Assembly: GCF_011762185.1 (NCBI RefSeq)
Contig: NZ_JAASQJ010000003.1
Span: 124,001 to 188,000 of the forward strand
Direction: 5' to 3'
DNA length: 64,000 bases
Origin: Dyadobacter arcticus
GTDB taxonomy: Bacteria > Bacteroidota > Bacteroidia > Cytophagales > Spirosomataceae
Part shown: positions 27,473 to 39,524 of the stretch, one piece after another
Numbering within the stretch: position 1 is the stretch's first letter
How the letters are laid out: each line of letters starts with the position of its first letter
Made by a program: the position numbers and the translations under genes
Notes under the pieces: generated by a model
The model's input: the letters and a program-made list of their open reading frames with translations, nothing else
The model's database searches: none
Told to the model about the DNA's origin: nothing

Positions 27473-28618
27473 TTAAAGCATTTTATAACTTTCAATCATT
27501 TTGGATGCAACCTTGGCCGATGAAAATGGCGCAATTAGTTTTAGGGATTCAGAACCCATCGCTGCTATTTTTTCTGGATTTTCAACGAAGTGTTGCATGG
27601 CATTTTCAAGTTCTTTTTGATTTTTCGGATCAAAAATAAAGCCGTTCCGCTCATTTTTCACCAGATCGTCCACACATCCGCACTTTTGAGAAACAATCAC
27701 AGGCATTCCGCATATCATTGCTTCATTTACTACCAATCCCCAGGGTTCCGATTTGCTCGGTAAAATGAGCACATCACTTTTGGCCAACCATTCAGGTATT
27801 TGGTACCAGGGGAAGCCTCCTGCAAATATTACTCTGCCTTTTAGTCCTAGGTCTGCCCCAAGTTTTTCCAATTCCAAACGCGCCGGACCGTTGCCAACCA
27901 GCAGCAAGTTCCAACCAGGGTCAGTGACTGAATTTTTTAACATACCTTTAAATGCCCTGATCATCAATTCAAGGTTTTTTTCAGGGGCAAGTCGACCAAC
28001 ATAGATAAATTGCCTGGCAATGTTTTCGGGAGCTTCGATGACTTCTTTTGCCATTTCAAAACGGCTCCTAATCGTTTCTTCATCCACAACAGCAGCATTC
28101 CGAACCAGAATGCGGGAAGGATTAATGCCCAGTTTTTCAATATAATTGGCGGAGCTTTTGCCAAAACAAAAAAAACCATTCGCCGGACTGATCATGCACT
28201 TTTTCACAAATTCCCGAAATCCCGAGCGCTCGTGGTCGCCAGGAGAGGACTCAGAAGATATAACCACTTTCACGCCCTTTGCCTTTGCGTAGAACAACAG
28301 TGCAATCTGCGCCATATCGAAGTAGCCTGTGATGTTGAGAACGGTCGGATTGTAACTTTTAAATATTTTGAAAAGAGCGGTTAACCGATCTTTCAAACTC
28401 ACCGAATCCAGGCTGCGCTCAAATAAAACCTGGTATGGATAGTCATACCGGACTGTTTCATCATTTTGCATAGCGCTGCGGCTGGCCTCATACAGGGCGA
28501 TTTGCGCTACCAAAAACTCGCTATCTGGCTCTGTTTCCTTCAAAACGCGGTTCATTTCGCTGAAAAGCCTCGACTTATAATGCGCCCATAATTGGTTGTG
28601 AACAACGAGAACACGCAT
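27473..28618 (-). CDS. Glycosyltransferase family 4
   Basis: A 381-residue GT-B enzyme that starts MRVLVVHNQLWAHYKSRLF. The donor domain has FIYVGRLAPEKNLELMIRAF and EX7E in SKSEPWGLVVNEAMICGMPVIV. It probably acts early in the repeat-unit assembly. The start codon shares its first base position with the last base of the SGNH gene (28618), so the two are translationally coupled. Confidence 0.92.
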   Translation of the reverse strand: MRVLVVHNQLWAHYKSRLFSEMNRVLKETEPDSEFLVAQIALYEASRSAMQNDETVRYDYPYQVLFERSLDSVSLKDRLTALFKIFKSYNPTVLNITGYFDMAQIALLFYAKAKGVKVVISSESSPGDHERSGFREFVKKCMISPANGFFCFGKSSANYIEKLGINPSRILVRNAAVVDEETIRSRFEMAKEVIEAPENIARQFIYVGRLAPEKNLELMIRAFKGMLKNSVTDPGWNLLLVGNGPARLELEKLGADLGLKGRVIFAGGFPWYQIPEWLAKSDVLILPSKSEPWGLVVNEAMICGMPVIVSQKCGCVDDLVKNERNGFIFDPKNQKELENAMQHFVENPEKIAAMGSESLKLIAPFSSAKVASKMIESYKML

Positions 28619-29628
28619 TATCGCTTGATTTTTAGATAGTCCTGAAACAAGGGATACACATTATTGGCAAAAAATATTTGTCCTTTATCATTATAATGTA
28701 CCACGTCATTTTTTCGATAGAGGGCTTTTGAAATGCCCAGGCCAAATTCATTGATTAACCTTATATTCTTCTCTTTGGCAAACAGAATGATCTCATCTCC
28801 CTGGTCATTAAAATGGCCCAGATCTATTTCAGAAATTTCAGGATGGAGGTAAATGAACAATGGAATGTTTGCCGCCTTTGCCATTTCGTAAAGTTGCTCG
28901 TACCCGGGATTAAAGCCGACGCCCGGTTTGCGGATACCTGCATCATTTAACTTTTCCTCTTTTGCAACCTCTTTCTTTACCGAGTCTGCAACAGAAATCT
29001 TTGGTCCTTCTTCTGCTGGCGGGGCCGACGGGGGGAAGAAAAAGTTCTCATAGAAATAAAAGAACATCCATCGGTACCGGTCCCACAATTCGTATAGCGC
29101 AACCTTATATTGTTTATCGGGCCAGTTGGGATCGATGCCGACCGGACTGTACGGCGACATGATATCATGTGCATCGTGGCTGCTCGTGACCAGGCACATG
29201 AGTTTTGCTTTGAAAAGGCCATATTTTTTAAGATAAGCAGCCATATTATCTGGTCCCCACGATCCTGCAGAGACATTCAGTACCCTCACGCGTTTGTTGA
29301 AATCTTTCAAAAAGCGCTTTTCCAGGATCGTTGACGCAACATTTTCCTGGTCTGTCAGGCTTCCCCCGTTCACAACTGAATCTCCGATCAACAGGATTAC
29401 AAGGCTATCGGTCGGTAAAACCTCTTCATTTCGCATGGAAAATCGATTGGTCTGGAGGACAGACCCAAAGCGTTTTACATTCTGATTGGGCGCGTAGATA
29501 TACTCAAAATCGGGGTCGGAAACATAAAGAGGGGAGTTGCAAAATCCAAAAGCAACTCTTAGAATAACTTCTGCTATTGCGGCAAGAATGACAAGAAATA
29601 GTAAAAACCAGTATAAGTACTTTAACAT
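28618..29628 (-). CDS. Membrane-anchored SGNH/GDSL hydrolase
   Basis: A 336-residue protein with an N-terminal membrane anchor (YLYWFLLFLVILAAIAEVIL) and an SGNH hydrolase domain facing the periplasm. Block I is LLIGDSVVNGGS with the nucleophile Ser, block III-like NVSAGSWGPDN follows, and the C-terminal DVVHYNDKGQ gives the catalytic Asp and His. Such enzymes in polysaccharide clusters usually add or remove acyl groups. It is the first gene of the minus-strand seven-gene cluster. A 45-residue Lys/Pro/Glu-rich insert near residues 200-230 separates the two halves of the domain. Confidence 0.8.
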   Translation of the reverse strand: MLKYLYWFLLFLVILAAIAEVILRVAFGFCNSPLYVSDPDFEYIYAPNQNVKRFGSVLQTNRFSMRNEEVLPTDSLVILLIGDSVVNGGSLTDQENVASTILEKRFLKDFNKRVRVLNVSAGSWGPDNMAAYLKKYGLFKAKLMCLVTSSHDAHDIMSPYSPVGIDPNWPDKQYKVALYELWDRYRWMFFYFYENFFFPPSAPPAEEGPKISVADSVKKEVAKEEKLNDAGIRKPGVGFNPGYEQLYEMAKAANIPLFIYLHPEISEIDLGHFNDQGDEIILFAKEKNIRLINEFGLGISKALYRKNDVVHYNDKGQIFFANNVYPLFQDYLKIKR

Positions 29629-29659
29629 TAAAGGAAGTTGTGTACGTCGAATGTGGATG

Positions 29660-29667
29660 CAAATTTA
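29660..29667 (-). promoter_or_regulatory. Promoter -7 element for the polysaccharide cluster
   Basis: Read on the minus strand, 29667 to 29660 is TAAATTTG, a TAnnTTTG match 31 bases before the first gene of the cluster. The -33 position is not convincing. Confidence 0.4.
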
Positions 29668-29823
29668 GGATTACTTTCCAATAACTGCATTGCGTGGCGC
29701 GGTTTGCGCACCGATTGCTTACATACTTACCCGGTTTAGGCCCGAAATCAAAACATAGCCCTGCTGGAATGATAGTTGCGGATTACAGGAAAATTGCAAA
29801 TCTTTTCTTAAAATCAGAATGTT

Positions 29824-30702
29824 ATGAAATTCATTGAATCAAAAACGGGGATTACTGAGGAGCCGGTTAAGTTATTTGTTCACGAAGTAGGTGAGGGAAA
29901 GCCGGTTATTTTCATTTCTGGATGGCCGCTGAGCCATGAAATGTGGGAGTACCAGTTTAATGTGCTTCCGAAACATGGCATACGTTGTATCAGTTACGAC
30001 AGACGTGGATTTGGTAAGTCCGATAAACCATGGAATGGTTACGACTATGATACCCTGGCAGCAGACTTAAAAGCCGTTATCGAAGAACTGGACTTGACGG
30101 ACGTAACGCTGGTTGGCTTTTCAATGGGCGGGGGCGAAGTAGTAAGATATCTGAGCACTTATGGCAGCGACCGCGTGTCTAAGGCAGTCCTGATCAGTAC
30201 TGTGGTGCCTTACATGCTTCAAACAGACGATAATCCGGAAGGAGTTCCGCAGAGTATCTTCGATAAATTCGTAAAGGATGCGGAGGAAGACCGACCTAAA
30301 TTTCTGGCAGGTTTTGCAAAAGACTTTTATGGTAACAGCTTGCTTAACAATGCGGTGAGTGACGAAATATTGCAGTGGCATAGCATACTTTCATTGCAGG
30401 CTTCGGGGCGTGCAACGACCCAATGCATCCGGAGTTTTAGCGCCACCGATTTTAGAAATGAAGTTTCTCTATTGGATGTTCCGGTGCTTATCATTCATGG
30501 TGAATCGGATAAAACGGTGCCGATTGCGGCAAGCAGCGACAGAACGTCCGACATGCTTCCTGGTGCAGAGTACATTATATACGAGGGAGCGCCGCACGGA
30601 TTGTTCATCACGCATAAAGAAAGGCTGAACGAGAATCTGGTGCAATTTATCAATCAGGAGGTTGTGACGATCAGTAATCCCTATACCGATATTGCGAGCT
30701 AA
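29824..30702 (+). CDS. Alpha/beta hydrolase (non-heme chloroperoxidase/arylesterase-like)
   Basis: A 292-residue cytoplasmic hydrolase. Segments VIFISGWPLSHEMWEYQ and ISYDRRGFGKSDKP match the chloroperoxidase/arylesterase group, and the nucleophile elbow is GFSMGGGE with Ser100. The acid is in HGESDKTVPI and the His in EGAPHGLFITH. These enzymes are mostly esterases and perhydrolases; the peroxidase name is historical. No signal peptide. It stands alone with a terminator directly after it. Confidence 0.92.
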   Translation: MKFIESKTGITEEPVKLFVHEVGEGKPVIFISGWPLSHEMWEYQFNVLPKHGIRCISYDRRGFGKSDKPWNGYDYDTLAADLKAVIEELDLTDVTLVGFSMGGGEVVRYLSTYGSDRVSKAVLISTVVPYMLQTDDNPEGVPQSIFDKFVKDAEEDRPKFLAGFAKDFYGNSLLNNAVSDEILQWHSILSLQASGRATTQCIRSFSATDFRNEVSLLDVPVLIIHGESDKTVPIAASSDRTSDMLPGAEYIIYEGAPHGLFITHKERLNENLVQFINQEVVTISNPYTDIAS

Positions 30703-30721
30703 TATCGATCGGAGAGACGAC

Positions 30722-30758
30722 AAAAGCGGCTGGAAATTTTGATTCCAGCTGCTTTTTT
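30722..30758. terminator. Bidirectional terminator
   Basis: AAAAGCGGCTGGAA (30722-30735) pairs with TTCCAGCTGCTTTT (30743-30756) with one G-T pair and a seven-base loop, with A and T flanks on both sides. It separates the plus-strand hydrolase gene from the convergent VOC gene, whose stop lies at 30757. Confidence 0.9.
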
Positions 30759-31125
30759 ATGCCATCATTTCAATAAACTCAATGCGGTTACCAAATGGGT
30801 CGCGGAATGAAAACCGGTTTCTGTCGGGGATCTTACTTTCATTGCTGACTGAAAAACCATTTTGTTCGAGAACGGAGCGGGCGGCTTCCAGGTTATGCAC
30901 TTCAAATGCCGGATGGCGCTGTGACAAATCATGGACTTTCTCGGCCCGGATATGTAGCTGGATATCTCCCATTTGAAACCAGATCGCCCCATTTGGAAGC
31001 GGATAACCCATATCGGTCAGCTCTGGGAGACCCAAGACCCCACTATAAAAATCCCGGGCTTCGTTTTCTTTGCCCTCGGGAATGCAAAGCATAATGTGGT
31101 CTAATCTCTTAAATTCAATTTTCAT
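30757..31125 (-). CDS. VOC family protein (glyoxalase-like)
   Basis: A 122-residue single VOC domain with two beta-alpha-beta-beta-beta modules: RLDHIMLCIPEGKE at the start and FSFRDPFGNRIEFIEM at the end, typical of glyoxalase/dioxygenase-like proteins. Metal ligands could be His9, Glu119 and residues in between, but the exact set and substrate are not certain. It is the first downstream gene after the nucleotidyltransferase pair, 36 bases away, and could share its transcript. Confidence 0.88.
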   Translation of the reverse strand: MKIEFKRLDHIMLCIPEGKENEARDFYSGVLGLPELTDMGYPLPNGAIWFQMGDIQLHIRAEKVHDLSQRHPAFEVHNLEAARSVLEQNGFSVSNESKIPDRNRFSFRDPFGNRIEFIEMMA

Positions 31126-31161
31126 CTTGTGATAGGGAGTGAATATTTTGGTTGGGGATTT

Positions 31162-31791
31162 TTATCCAATGGCATCCTTGGTGTAGTTCTTAACTTGTTC
31201 AGAAATTTTCAATTTAATCTGATCCCAGGAAGTATTTTGTAAGTCCTCAGGATTGGGTTGTTGGTCTGCATCTTCAAAATAGACCAGAGAACGAAGCACC
31301 TGGCTTGGATCGCTATCAGGATATTTGAGATTATAAAAGGAAATCATCTCTTCGACCGAGTACATTTCCAGTAATTTATGGATATCCCAAAAGTCTTTTT
31401 TTGCACCTCTTCCCGCAACAGCGCCAAGTTTCATAGCAGCAACGTCCGGTAGGGACATTAACCTTATACCCTCTATTGTTTCAACTGGCTTTAGAACAGC
31501 GTAGCTGTGGCGCATCATATCCGTTTTTACGCCATCGATATTAAGAAGCAATGTTTGTTTTCGCGCAGACAGTTCAAGACTCTTAGGGAATTTGTCTCGA
31601 ATTGTCTCTCTTAAATCCTGTAAATCAAATGATTCGCTGGTAAACAGATCAAGGTCAATCGAGATGCGATGTCCGAATCGCAAAGATAAATTAGTGCCGC
31701 CAACCAGAGCAAAGCCGGACATTTCAGGAAGATTTAACAATCCCCTTAGTATTTCCAGGGTAGGTTTGGTGACTGTCTGCGTGTGTAACAT
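31162..31791 (-). CDS. AbiEii/DUF1814-like nucleotidyltransferase (probable toxin)
   Basis: A 209-residue protein of the nucleotidyl transferase AbiEii/AbiGii toxin family. The active-site pattern is visible: LVGGTNLSLRFGHRISIDLDLF holds the GG and the DxD pair (DLD), and the later segment KDFWDIHKLLEMYSVEEM is the conserved KxxxDxxDL-like motif. Characterised relatives transfer nucleotides to tRNA or other targets and act as toxins or in abortive infection. The gene overlaps the end of the upstream small gene by 46 bases. The usual AbiEi antitoxin is not present; the upstream protein takes that place. Confidence 0.82.
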   Translation of the reverse strand: MLHTQTVTKPTLEILRGLLNLPEMSGFALVGGTNLSLRFGHRISIDLDLFTSESFDLQDLRETIRDKFPKSLELSARKQTLLLNIDGVKTDMMRHSYAVLKPVETIEGIRLMSLPDVAAMKLGAVAGRGAKKDFWDIHKLLEMYSVEEMISFYNLKYPDSDPSQVLRSLVYFEDADQQPNPEDLQNTSWDQIKLKISEQVKNYTKDAIG

Positions 31792-32054
31792 GTAAAATCG
31801 TTTTGATCCAGTTCAAAAACAACACATAGGAAATTCAGTACGTCCTTTTTGAGATAAGCTGACCCGATGATCTTTTGTTTGAAAAGATCCGTCCCGTAAA
31901 ACCGGACTGTCTCAATGAAATCCGTCCAGCTACCATAATTGGCCACTTTTTCCATCACAAATAAGTCATTTTTTCTAAAATCTATTTTGCTGAAATCCAC
32001 ATCCCAAAAGGCGATCTGCGAGATATCAGGACAATCTTTTACTAAATTTCCCAT
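31746..32054 (-). CDS. Small DUF6922-like protein, probable antitoxin partner
   Basis: A 102-residue protein that starts with MGNLVKDCPDISQIAFWDVDF. The FWDVDFSKIDFRKND and the following VMEKVANYGSWTDFIETVRFYG match what I recall of the Bacteroidota DUF6922 family, small partners of nucleotidyltransferases. It shows no DNA-binding motif I can confirm. The long overlap with the next gene strongly suggests coupled translation, as in toxin-antitoxin pairs. It begins 3 bases after the amidohydrolase stop on the same strand. Confidence 0.7.
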   Translation of the reverse strand: MGNLVKDCPDISQIAFWDVDFSKIDFRKNDLFVMEKVANYGSWTDFIETVRFYGTDLFKQKIIGSAYLKKDVLNFLCVVFELDQNDFTCYTRRQSPNLPWKY

Positions 32055-32057
32055 AAA

Positions 32058-33398
32058 TCATTTTGCCAAAGGTCCTTTACTTACTTCAATGCCATCTTTC
32101 CAGACTGCTTCAATGCTTCTTGTATTCTTAATGTCCTTTTCAGGGTTTGAACCCAAAATAATGAGATCGGCTTTTTTCCCTTTTTCCAATGTACCATAAT
32201 CACGGTCAACTTTCAAAGCTTTTGCAGCATTTTGCGTACTGACTGATATGGCCTGTATTGGTGTAAGACCTGCCTGGACCATTAATTCCATTTCCAGATG
32301 TTCGGTGAATCCTTGGGTTCGGATTGGAAAAGCGCCAGAATCTGTACCGAGTGCAACAGTAATACCTGCGTCAAAGATCTTTTTTAGATTCAACATTCCT
32401 ATTTTGTGGGCAGCAAGGTTACGTTCGTAATCTGGCGAATTGCGGATTTTTTCCGCATAGCCTTTTTCCGTGATCATTTCGTATACGCCCGGTTCCAAAG
32501 ATGCTTTGAAAAACACATCATTGATCCAATCCACGTTGCCTGCATACACAAACTGATATTCGTCCAGGGAAAGTGTAGGAATATAAATAACATCTTTTTG
32601 CTTCATTTTGCTAAGCAAATCGGCATCCACTTCTTTGTCGCGAATGCTGTGCGCAATGATGTCGAGTCCGGCTTCGACAAGCGTACGCGCATCTTCCATA
32701 TAAAACAAATGCGCTGCCACACGGATATTTCGCCGATGTGCCTCCCGGATAATGGCGTTGTATATCTCAGGCTTCATCTTCTGCGCGCCGCCGTGATCGT
32801 CCACCCACATTTTCACGACATCGGGTTTTACGGCAGCAAGTTGTTCCATCAGGACCGGCACATCCTCGGGCGTCGCAGGTCTCAGTAACAAGTTCATCCA
32901 CGAACCCGGTTTTGGGTCGGGCACATTGAATCCATACCCGGCCGAGAATAGTCGCGCACCCGGCAACAGCCCGGCGACAGTTGAATCCCGGAAGCCATTA
33001 AAAATAAGAGGGCGGTCGGTACCCATGGCTAGCACAGAGCCGACGCCATAATCCTGGTATTTTTTCAGCTGACGCAAAATGTTCTCCCGGGTATAGTACT
33101 CGGCTGAGGCCGCGTTTCCTTTCAGAGTGCCCACATGTGCGTGTGCGCAAATCAGCGAAGGCATAACCGTTTTTCCTTTCATGTCAACTTCTCTTACGCC
33201 ATTGGCTTTGATCTCCTTGTCAATAGCGCTGATCAACCCATTTTCGATCAGGATATCCATATTTTGCTTCGAAGGACCTCCTGTTCCATCAATCAATGTT
33301 GCATGTTTCAAGATCACACGCGTCGGCGTTTGGGAAAACGATTGTGTTATCCCCAGGAATAGGATGTTAACGGTCAAACAGAATACAAGGCTTTTCAT
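32058..33398 (-). CDS. Secreted amidohydrolase
   Basis: A 446-residue metal-dependent hydrolase of the imidazolonepropionase/dipeptidase-like amidohydrolase group with a signal peptide (MKSLVFCLTVNILFLGITQ). The metal-binding H-x-H is in PSLICAHAHVGT; the later ligand segments HIGM region and ALGTDSGAFP give the other His/Asp. Likely cleaves a cyclic amide, dipeptide or similar bond in the periplasm; substrate unknown. Starts at 33404 and 33443 are also in frame; 33398 gives the best signal peptide. A second, distinct amidohydrolase lies at 50613. Confidence 0.88.
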   Translation of the reverse strand: MKSLVFCLTVNILFLGITQSFSQTPTRVILKHATLIDGTGGPSKQNMDILIENGLISAIDKEIKANGVREVDMKGKTVMPSLICAHAHVGTLKGNAASAEYYTRENILRQLKKYQDYGVGSVLAMGTDRPLIFNGFRDSTVAGLLPGARLFSAGYGFNVPDPKPGSWMNLLLRPATPEDVPVLMEQLAAVKPDVVKMWVDDHGGAQKMKPEIYNAIIREAHRRNIRVAAHLFYMEDARTLVEAGLDIIAHSIRDKEVDADLLSKMKQKDVIYIPTLSLDEYQFVYAGNVDWINDVFFKASLEPGVYEMITEKGYAEKIRNSPDYERNLAAHKIGMLNLKKIFDAGITVALGTDSGAFPIRTQGFTEHLEMELMVQAGLTPIQAISVSTQNAAKALKVDRDYGTLEKGKKADLIILGSNPEKDIKNTRSIEAVWKDGIEVSKGPLAK

Positions 33399-33650
33399 AA
33401 GCATGCTATGATGGATAAAAAGTAAGTTAAATAATCCATCCATTTAATTTTGAAATCATGATTAAATATTCAAAAACACCATATAAACTGTCGAGTCGTC
33501 AACGTCTCGCAAGTAGTATTTGTTCAAGATTTTCCGGGTAACTATTGTAGTTAAACGTTTACAAACAGCTTTATAAATAGTCAAAAAGACCTATATTGTG
33601 AGGTTATAAAACCCTTCTTCCGACGTCTCACGACAAGGATACCTTAAATC

Positions 33651-37139
<3,489 letters not shown>

Positions 37140-37144
37140 CCATA

Positions 37145-38971
37145 ATGCAAAATTCCCTGAATTCCATTCTTCTTGCTCTATCTTTTGTATACCTGTACAC
37201 TCTTATCAGCTGCAAGCCGGAAGAAGCCCAGGCTGTTTCCCAGGGGAAATATGCACCGGCAAGGCTTTCTGTTTTATATAGCAAAGCAGAAGAATATATA
37301 GCGTCCTGGCCAGATTCGCTTCTCATTGTCGCCGAGCAAATTAAAAGAGAAGGCCTCAGGGCAAATAATAAGCAGGCAATTGTACGCGGCGAGCGCTATC
37401 TGGCACAAGCCAAATGGCGATTGGGAAGCCACAAAGAGGCGATGAAGCTGGCAATCAAGGCGCTTTCTGACGCCGAAAAATGGAAAACGGTCTCCGAGAT
37501 CCCTGACATTTATACCATCATTGGCAATCTTCATAAAGAAAAGGCCAATTATGATATGGCATTCGCATCAGCAGATAAGGGAATGAGAGCAGCGCAAATG
37601 AACCAAGACACCATGGCGATAATTGGTCTTATCCGCCTCAAAGCCATGTTCACACAAGGGTTAGGGTCCCAGAAAAAAGACACCGCAATGATCCACCGAT
37701 CGCTGGACATGCATTTGGAAGGATTGAAAATCGCCGAATCATCCCCCCGTTTCGAACGGCAGCTGACAGGTTACTACAACAACATTGCACAGGTTTATGT
37801 GAAAAGAGACGAGCCTGAGAAAGCGCTGTTTTATGTAAAAAAAGCGATCATCCTGGCTAACAAGTACCGCCAACGATTGTCCCTTACTTACAGTTATACC
37901 TGGCTTTCACAGGTCTATTTTAAAAATAATGATATTGAAAACGGCACCCGATATCTGCAAGAGGCGCTTAGAATTTGCCACGAATTGAAAAATCCTTTCC
38001 GGGAGATGGAAATTAGCCGCTACCTGTACCAGGCATTGGAACCTACTGGGGATTACAAACATGCACTGGAAGCTTATACCCGCTTTATCCAGATCAGGGA
38101 TTCATTGAGGGTTTTAGAAAATGTCCGCCAGATCGGCGAATTGGAAATTCAGTATGAAGCTGAAAAGAAGGATCAGCAGATCAGCGCATTAGCCGCTGTG
38201 AATGAGGTCAAATCGCGTGAAATCATCTGGGCACTTGTGGGTGTTGGCGTCTTTGTTATTTTGTCCGTGTTCATGCTTTTTCAATACCGCATCATTACCC
38301 ATAGCAACCGGATCCTGGAAGTCAACAATCAGAAGATCAATGAGCAATCGGAAAAGCTGAAAGTGTTGATGAAGGAATTGCACCACCGCGTAAAAAACAA
38401 TCTTCAGACAGTCTCCAATCTGCTTAGTTTACAATCAAGCCGGCTCGTGGATGAAGATGCAAAACAAAGTATGAAGACAGGCCAGCAGCGCATTGAAGCG
38501 ATGTCATTGGTCCATAAAAGTCTGTACAGTCATGATAACGTCAACATGGTCGACATGAACGAATATGTGACGAACCTGGTGGAGAGTATCATGCAAAGTT
38601 TTGGCATTTATGAGGATAAGCTCATACCCCACATAAACATTGAAGTGAAAATGCTGGACATTGACATCGCAATGCCAATCGGGCTGATTGTAAATGAATG
38701 GATTACCAATTCCTTTAAACATGCCTACAAAAATGTGGAAGATCCGAAATTATCAGTAATATTGGTAGAGAAGGACAAATTATACCTCGAAATTGTAGAC
38801 AACGGGCCTGGAATTGACCTGCAAAAGTGGGAAAAGCCCGGGAATTCATTTGGAATAAAACTGGTAAAAGTGCTGGCCCGTCAACTGGATGCGAATTGTA
38901 GGGTTACGGTAGACAATGGAACCAGGCTCTTAATGCAGATTCCATTGCCGAAGCACAATGCAGCAACCTGA
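37145..38971 (+). CDS. TPR-containing sensor histidine kinase (HisKA_2 type)
   Basis: A 608-residue membrane kinase. The N-terminus has a signal peptide ending in LISC, which could be a lipobox (Cys22 or so). Tetratricopeptide-like helices fill residues 60-340, a coiled coil runs before one membrane helix (IIWALVGVGVFVILSVFMLF near 360-385), and the kinase core follows: ELHHRVKNNLQTVSNLL (phospho-acceptor His414) and the ATPase motifs VNEWITNSFKHA and DNGPGID. ATG at 37145 is preferred over a TTG at 37136. It follows the hybrid kinase directly and precedes a stand-alone receiver gene, which is a likely partner. Confidence 0.92.
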   Translation: MQNSLNSILLALSFVYLYTLISCKPEEAQAVSQGKYAPARLSVLYSKAEEYIASWPDSLLIVAEQIKREGLRANNKQAIVRGERYLAQAKWRLGSHKEAMKLAIKALSDAEKWKTVSEIPDIYTIIGNLHKEKANYDMAFASADKGMRAAQMNQDTMAIIGLIRLKAMFTQGLGSQKKDTAMIHRSLDMHLEGLKIAESSPRFERQLTGYYNNIAQVYVKRDEPEKALFYVKKAIILANKYRQRLSLTYSYTWLSQVYFKNNDIENGTRYLQEALRICHELKNPFREMEISRYLYQALEPTGDYKHALEAYTRFIQIRDSLRVLENVRQIGELEIQYEAEKKDQQISALAAVNEVKSREIIWALVGVGVFVILSVFMLFQYRIITHSNRILEVNNQKINEQSEKLKVLMKELHHRVKNNLQTVSNLLSLQSSRLVDEDAKQSMKTGQQRIEAMSLVHKSLYSHDNVNMVDMNEYVTNLVESIMQSFGIYEDKLIPHINIEVKMLDIDIAMPIGLIVNEWITNSFKHAYKNVEDPKLSVILVEKDKLYLEIVDNGPGIDLQKWEKPGNSFGIKLVKVLARQLDANCRVTVDNGTRLLMQIPLPKHNAAT

Positions 38972-39000
38972 ACGTATGCACATCCACGGCAGCGTATTTT

Positions 39001-39393
39001 ATGAAAGAAAAGAAAGCAGTTATACTCATTGTAGAAGATGAGGGCATTCAGGCAATGGGGCTTGAAGAAACACTGGAACAGGCAGGTTATTCTGTGGCTG
39101 GCGTTTCCGATAACGGTTTAGATGTTCTTGAATTCGTCAGGACAGGGGATATTGACCTGATTGTGATGGATATACATATCAAGGGAGACCTGGACGGCAT
39201 ACAAACGGCCCGGAAAGTTCAGGAAATAAAACCAAATATGCCCATAATCTACCTCACCGCCTATGTCGACCCGGAAACTACCCGTCGCGCTGAGGATACT
39301 TCACCAGCGGCCTATATTACCAAGCCTTACCGGCAAGTTACTTTGCTCAGCTGTGTAGCAAATGCCCTCCAACGCCCCGAAATCGAAGGTTAA
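39001..39393 (+). CDS. Stand-alone response regulator receiver domain
   Basis: A 130-residue protein with only a REC domain: acidic pair in ILIVEDEGIQ, phospho-acceptor Asp57 in IVMDIHIKGDLDG, switch Thr in IYLTAYVD and Lys in ITKPY. The HIKGDLDG variant after the Asp is typical of regulators working with HisKA_2 kinases. It lacks an output domain, so it is a phosphate shuttle or acts by protein contact. It lies 29 bases after the TPR kinase gene on the same strand. Confidence 0.93.
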   Translation: MKEKKAVILIVEDEGIQAMGLEETLEQAGYSVAGVSDNGLDVLEFVRTGDIDLIVMDIHIKGDLDGIQTARKVQEIKPNMPIIYLTAYVDPETTRRAEDTSPAAYITKPYRQVTLLSCVANALQRPEIEG

Positions 39394-39524
39394 CCGTTCA
39401 CGACCTGCCCACCATTGGGATGAGTTTGCCGCCGGTATCGCGCGAGCAGCAAAATCTTGGTATGGCGTCGGGCATAATTATAATAGCGCGTGAAAAGTTG
39501 TTCTCAGTTAAAAATCATTGAAAT

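Noticed and set aside
29629-29823. Possible tRNA or RNA gene in the gap between the polysaccharide cluster and the hydrolase
   Set aside because: No cloverleaf or conserved T-loop sequence was found, and the GC-rich stretch at about 29690-29710 is too short for a structured RNA.
32058-33398. Amidohydrolase as part of the toxin-antitoxin module
   Set aside because: It has a signal peptide and is clearly a secreted enzyme; its closeness to the pair is positional only.
33481-33640. Direct repeat ACGTCTC(G/A)C before the hybrid kinase
   Set aside because: Only 8 to 9 bases, two copies 120 bases apart, with no match to a known operator.
39470-39520. TTG-19-TATAATAG promoter-like sequence before ndh
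   Set aside because: The -7 part lacks the TTTG end of the Bacteroidota consensus, so it was not called.
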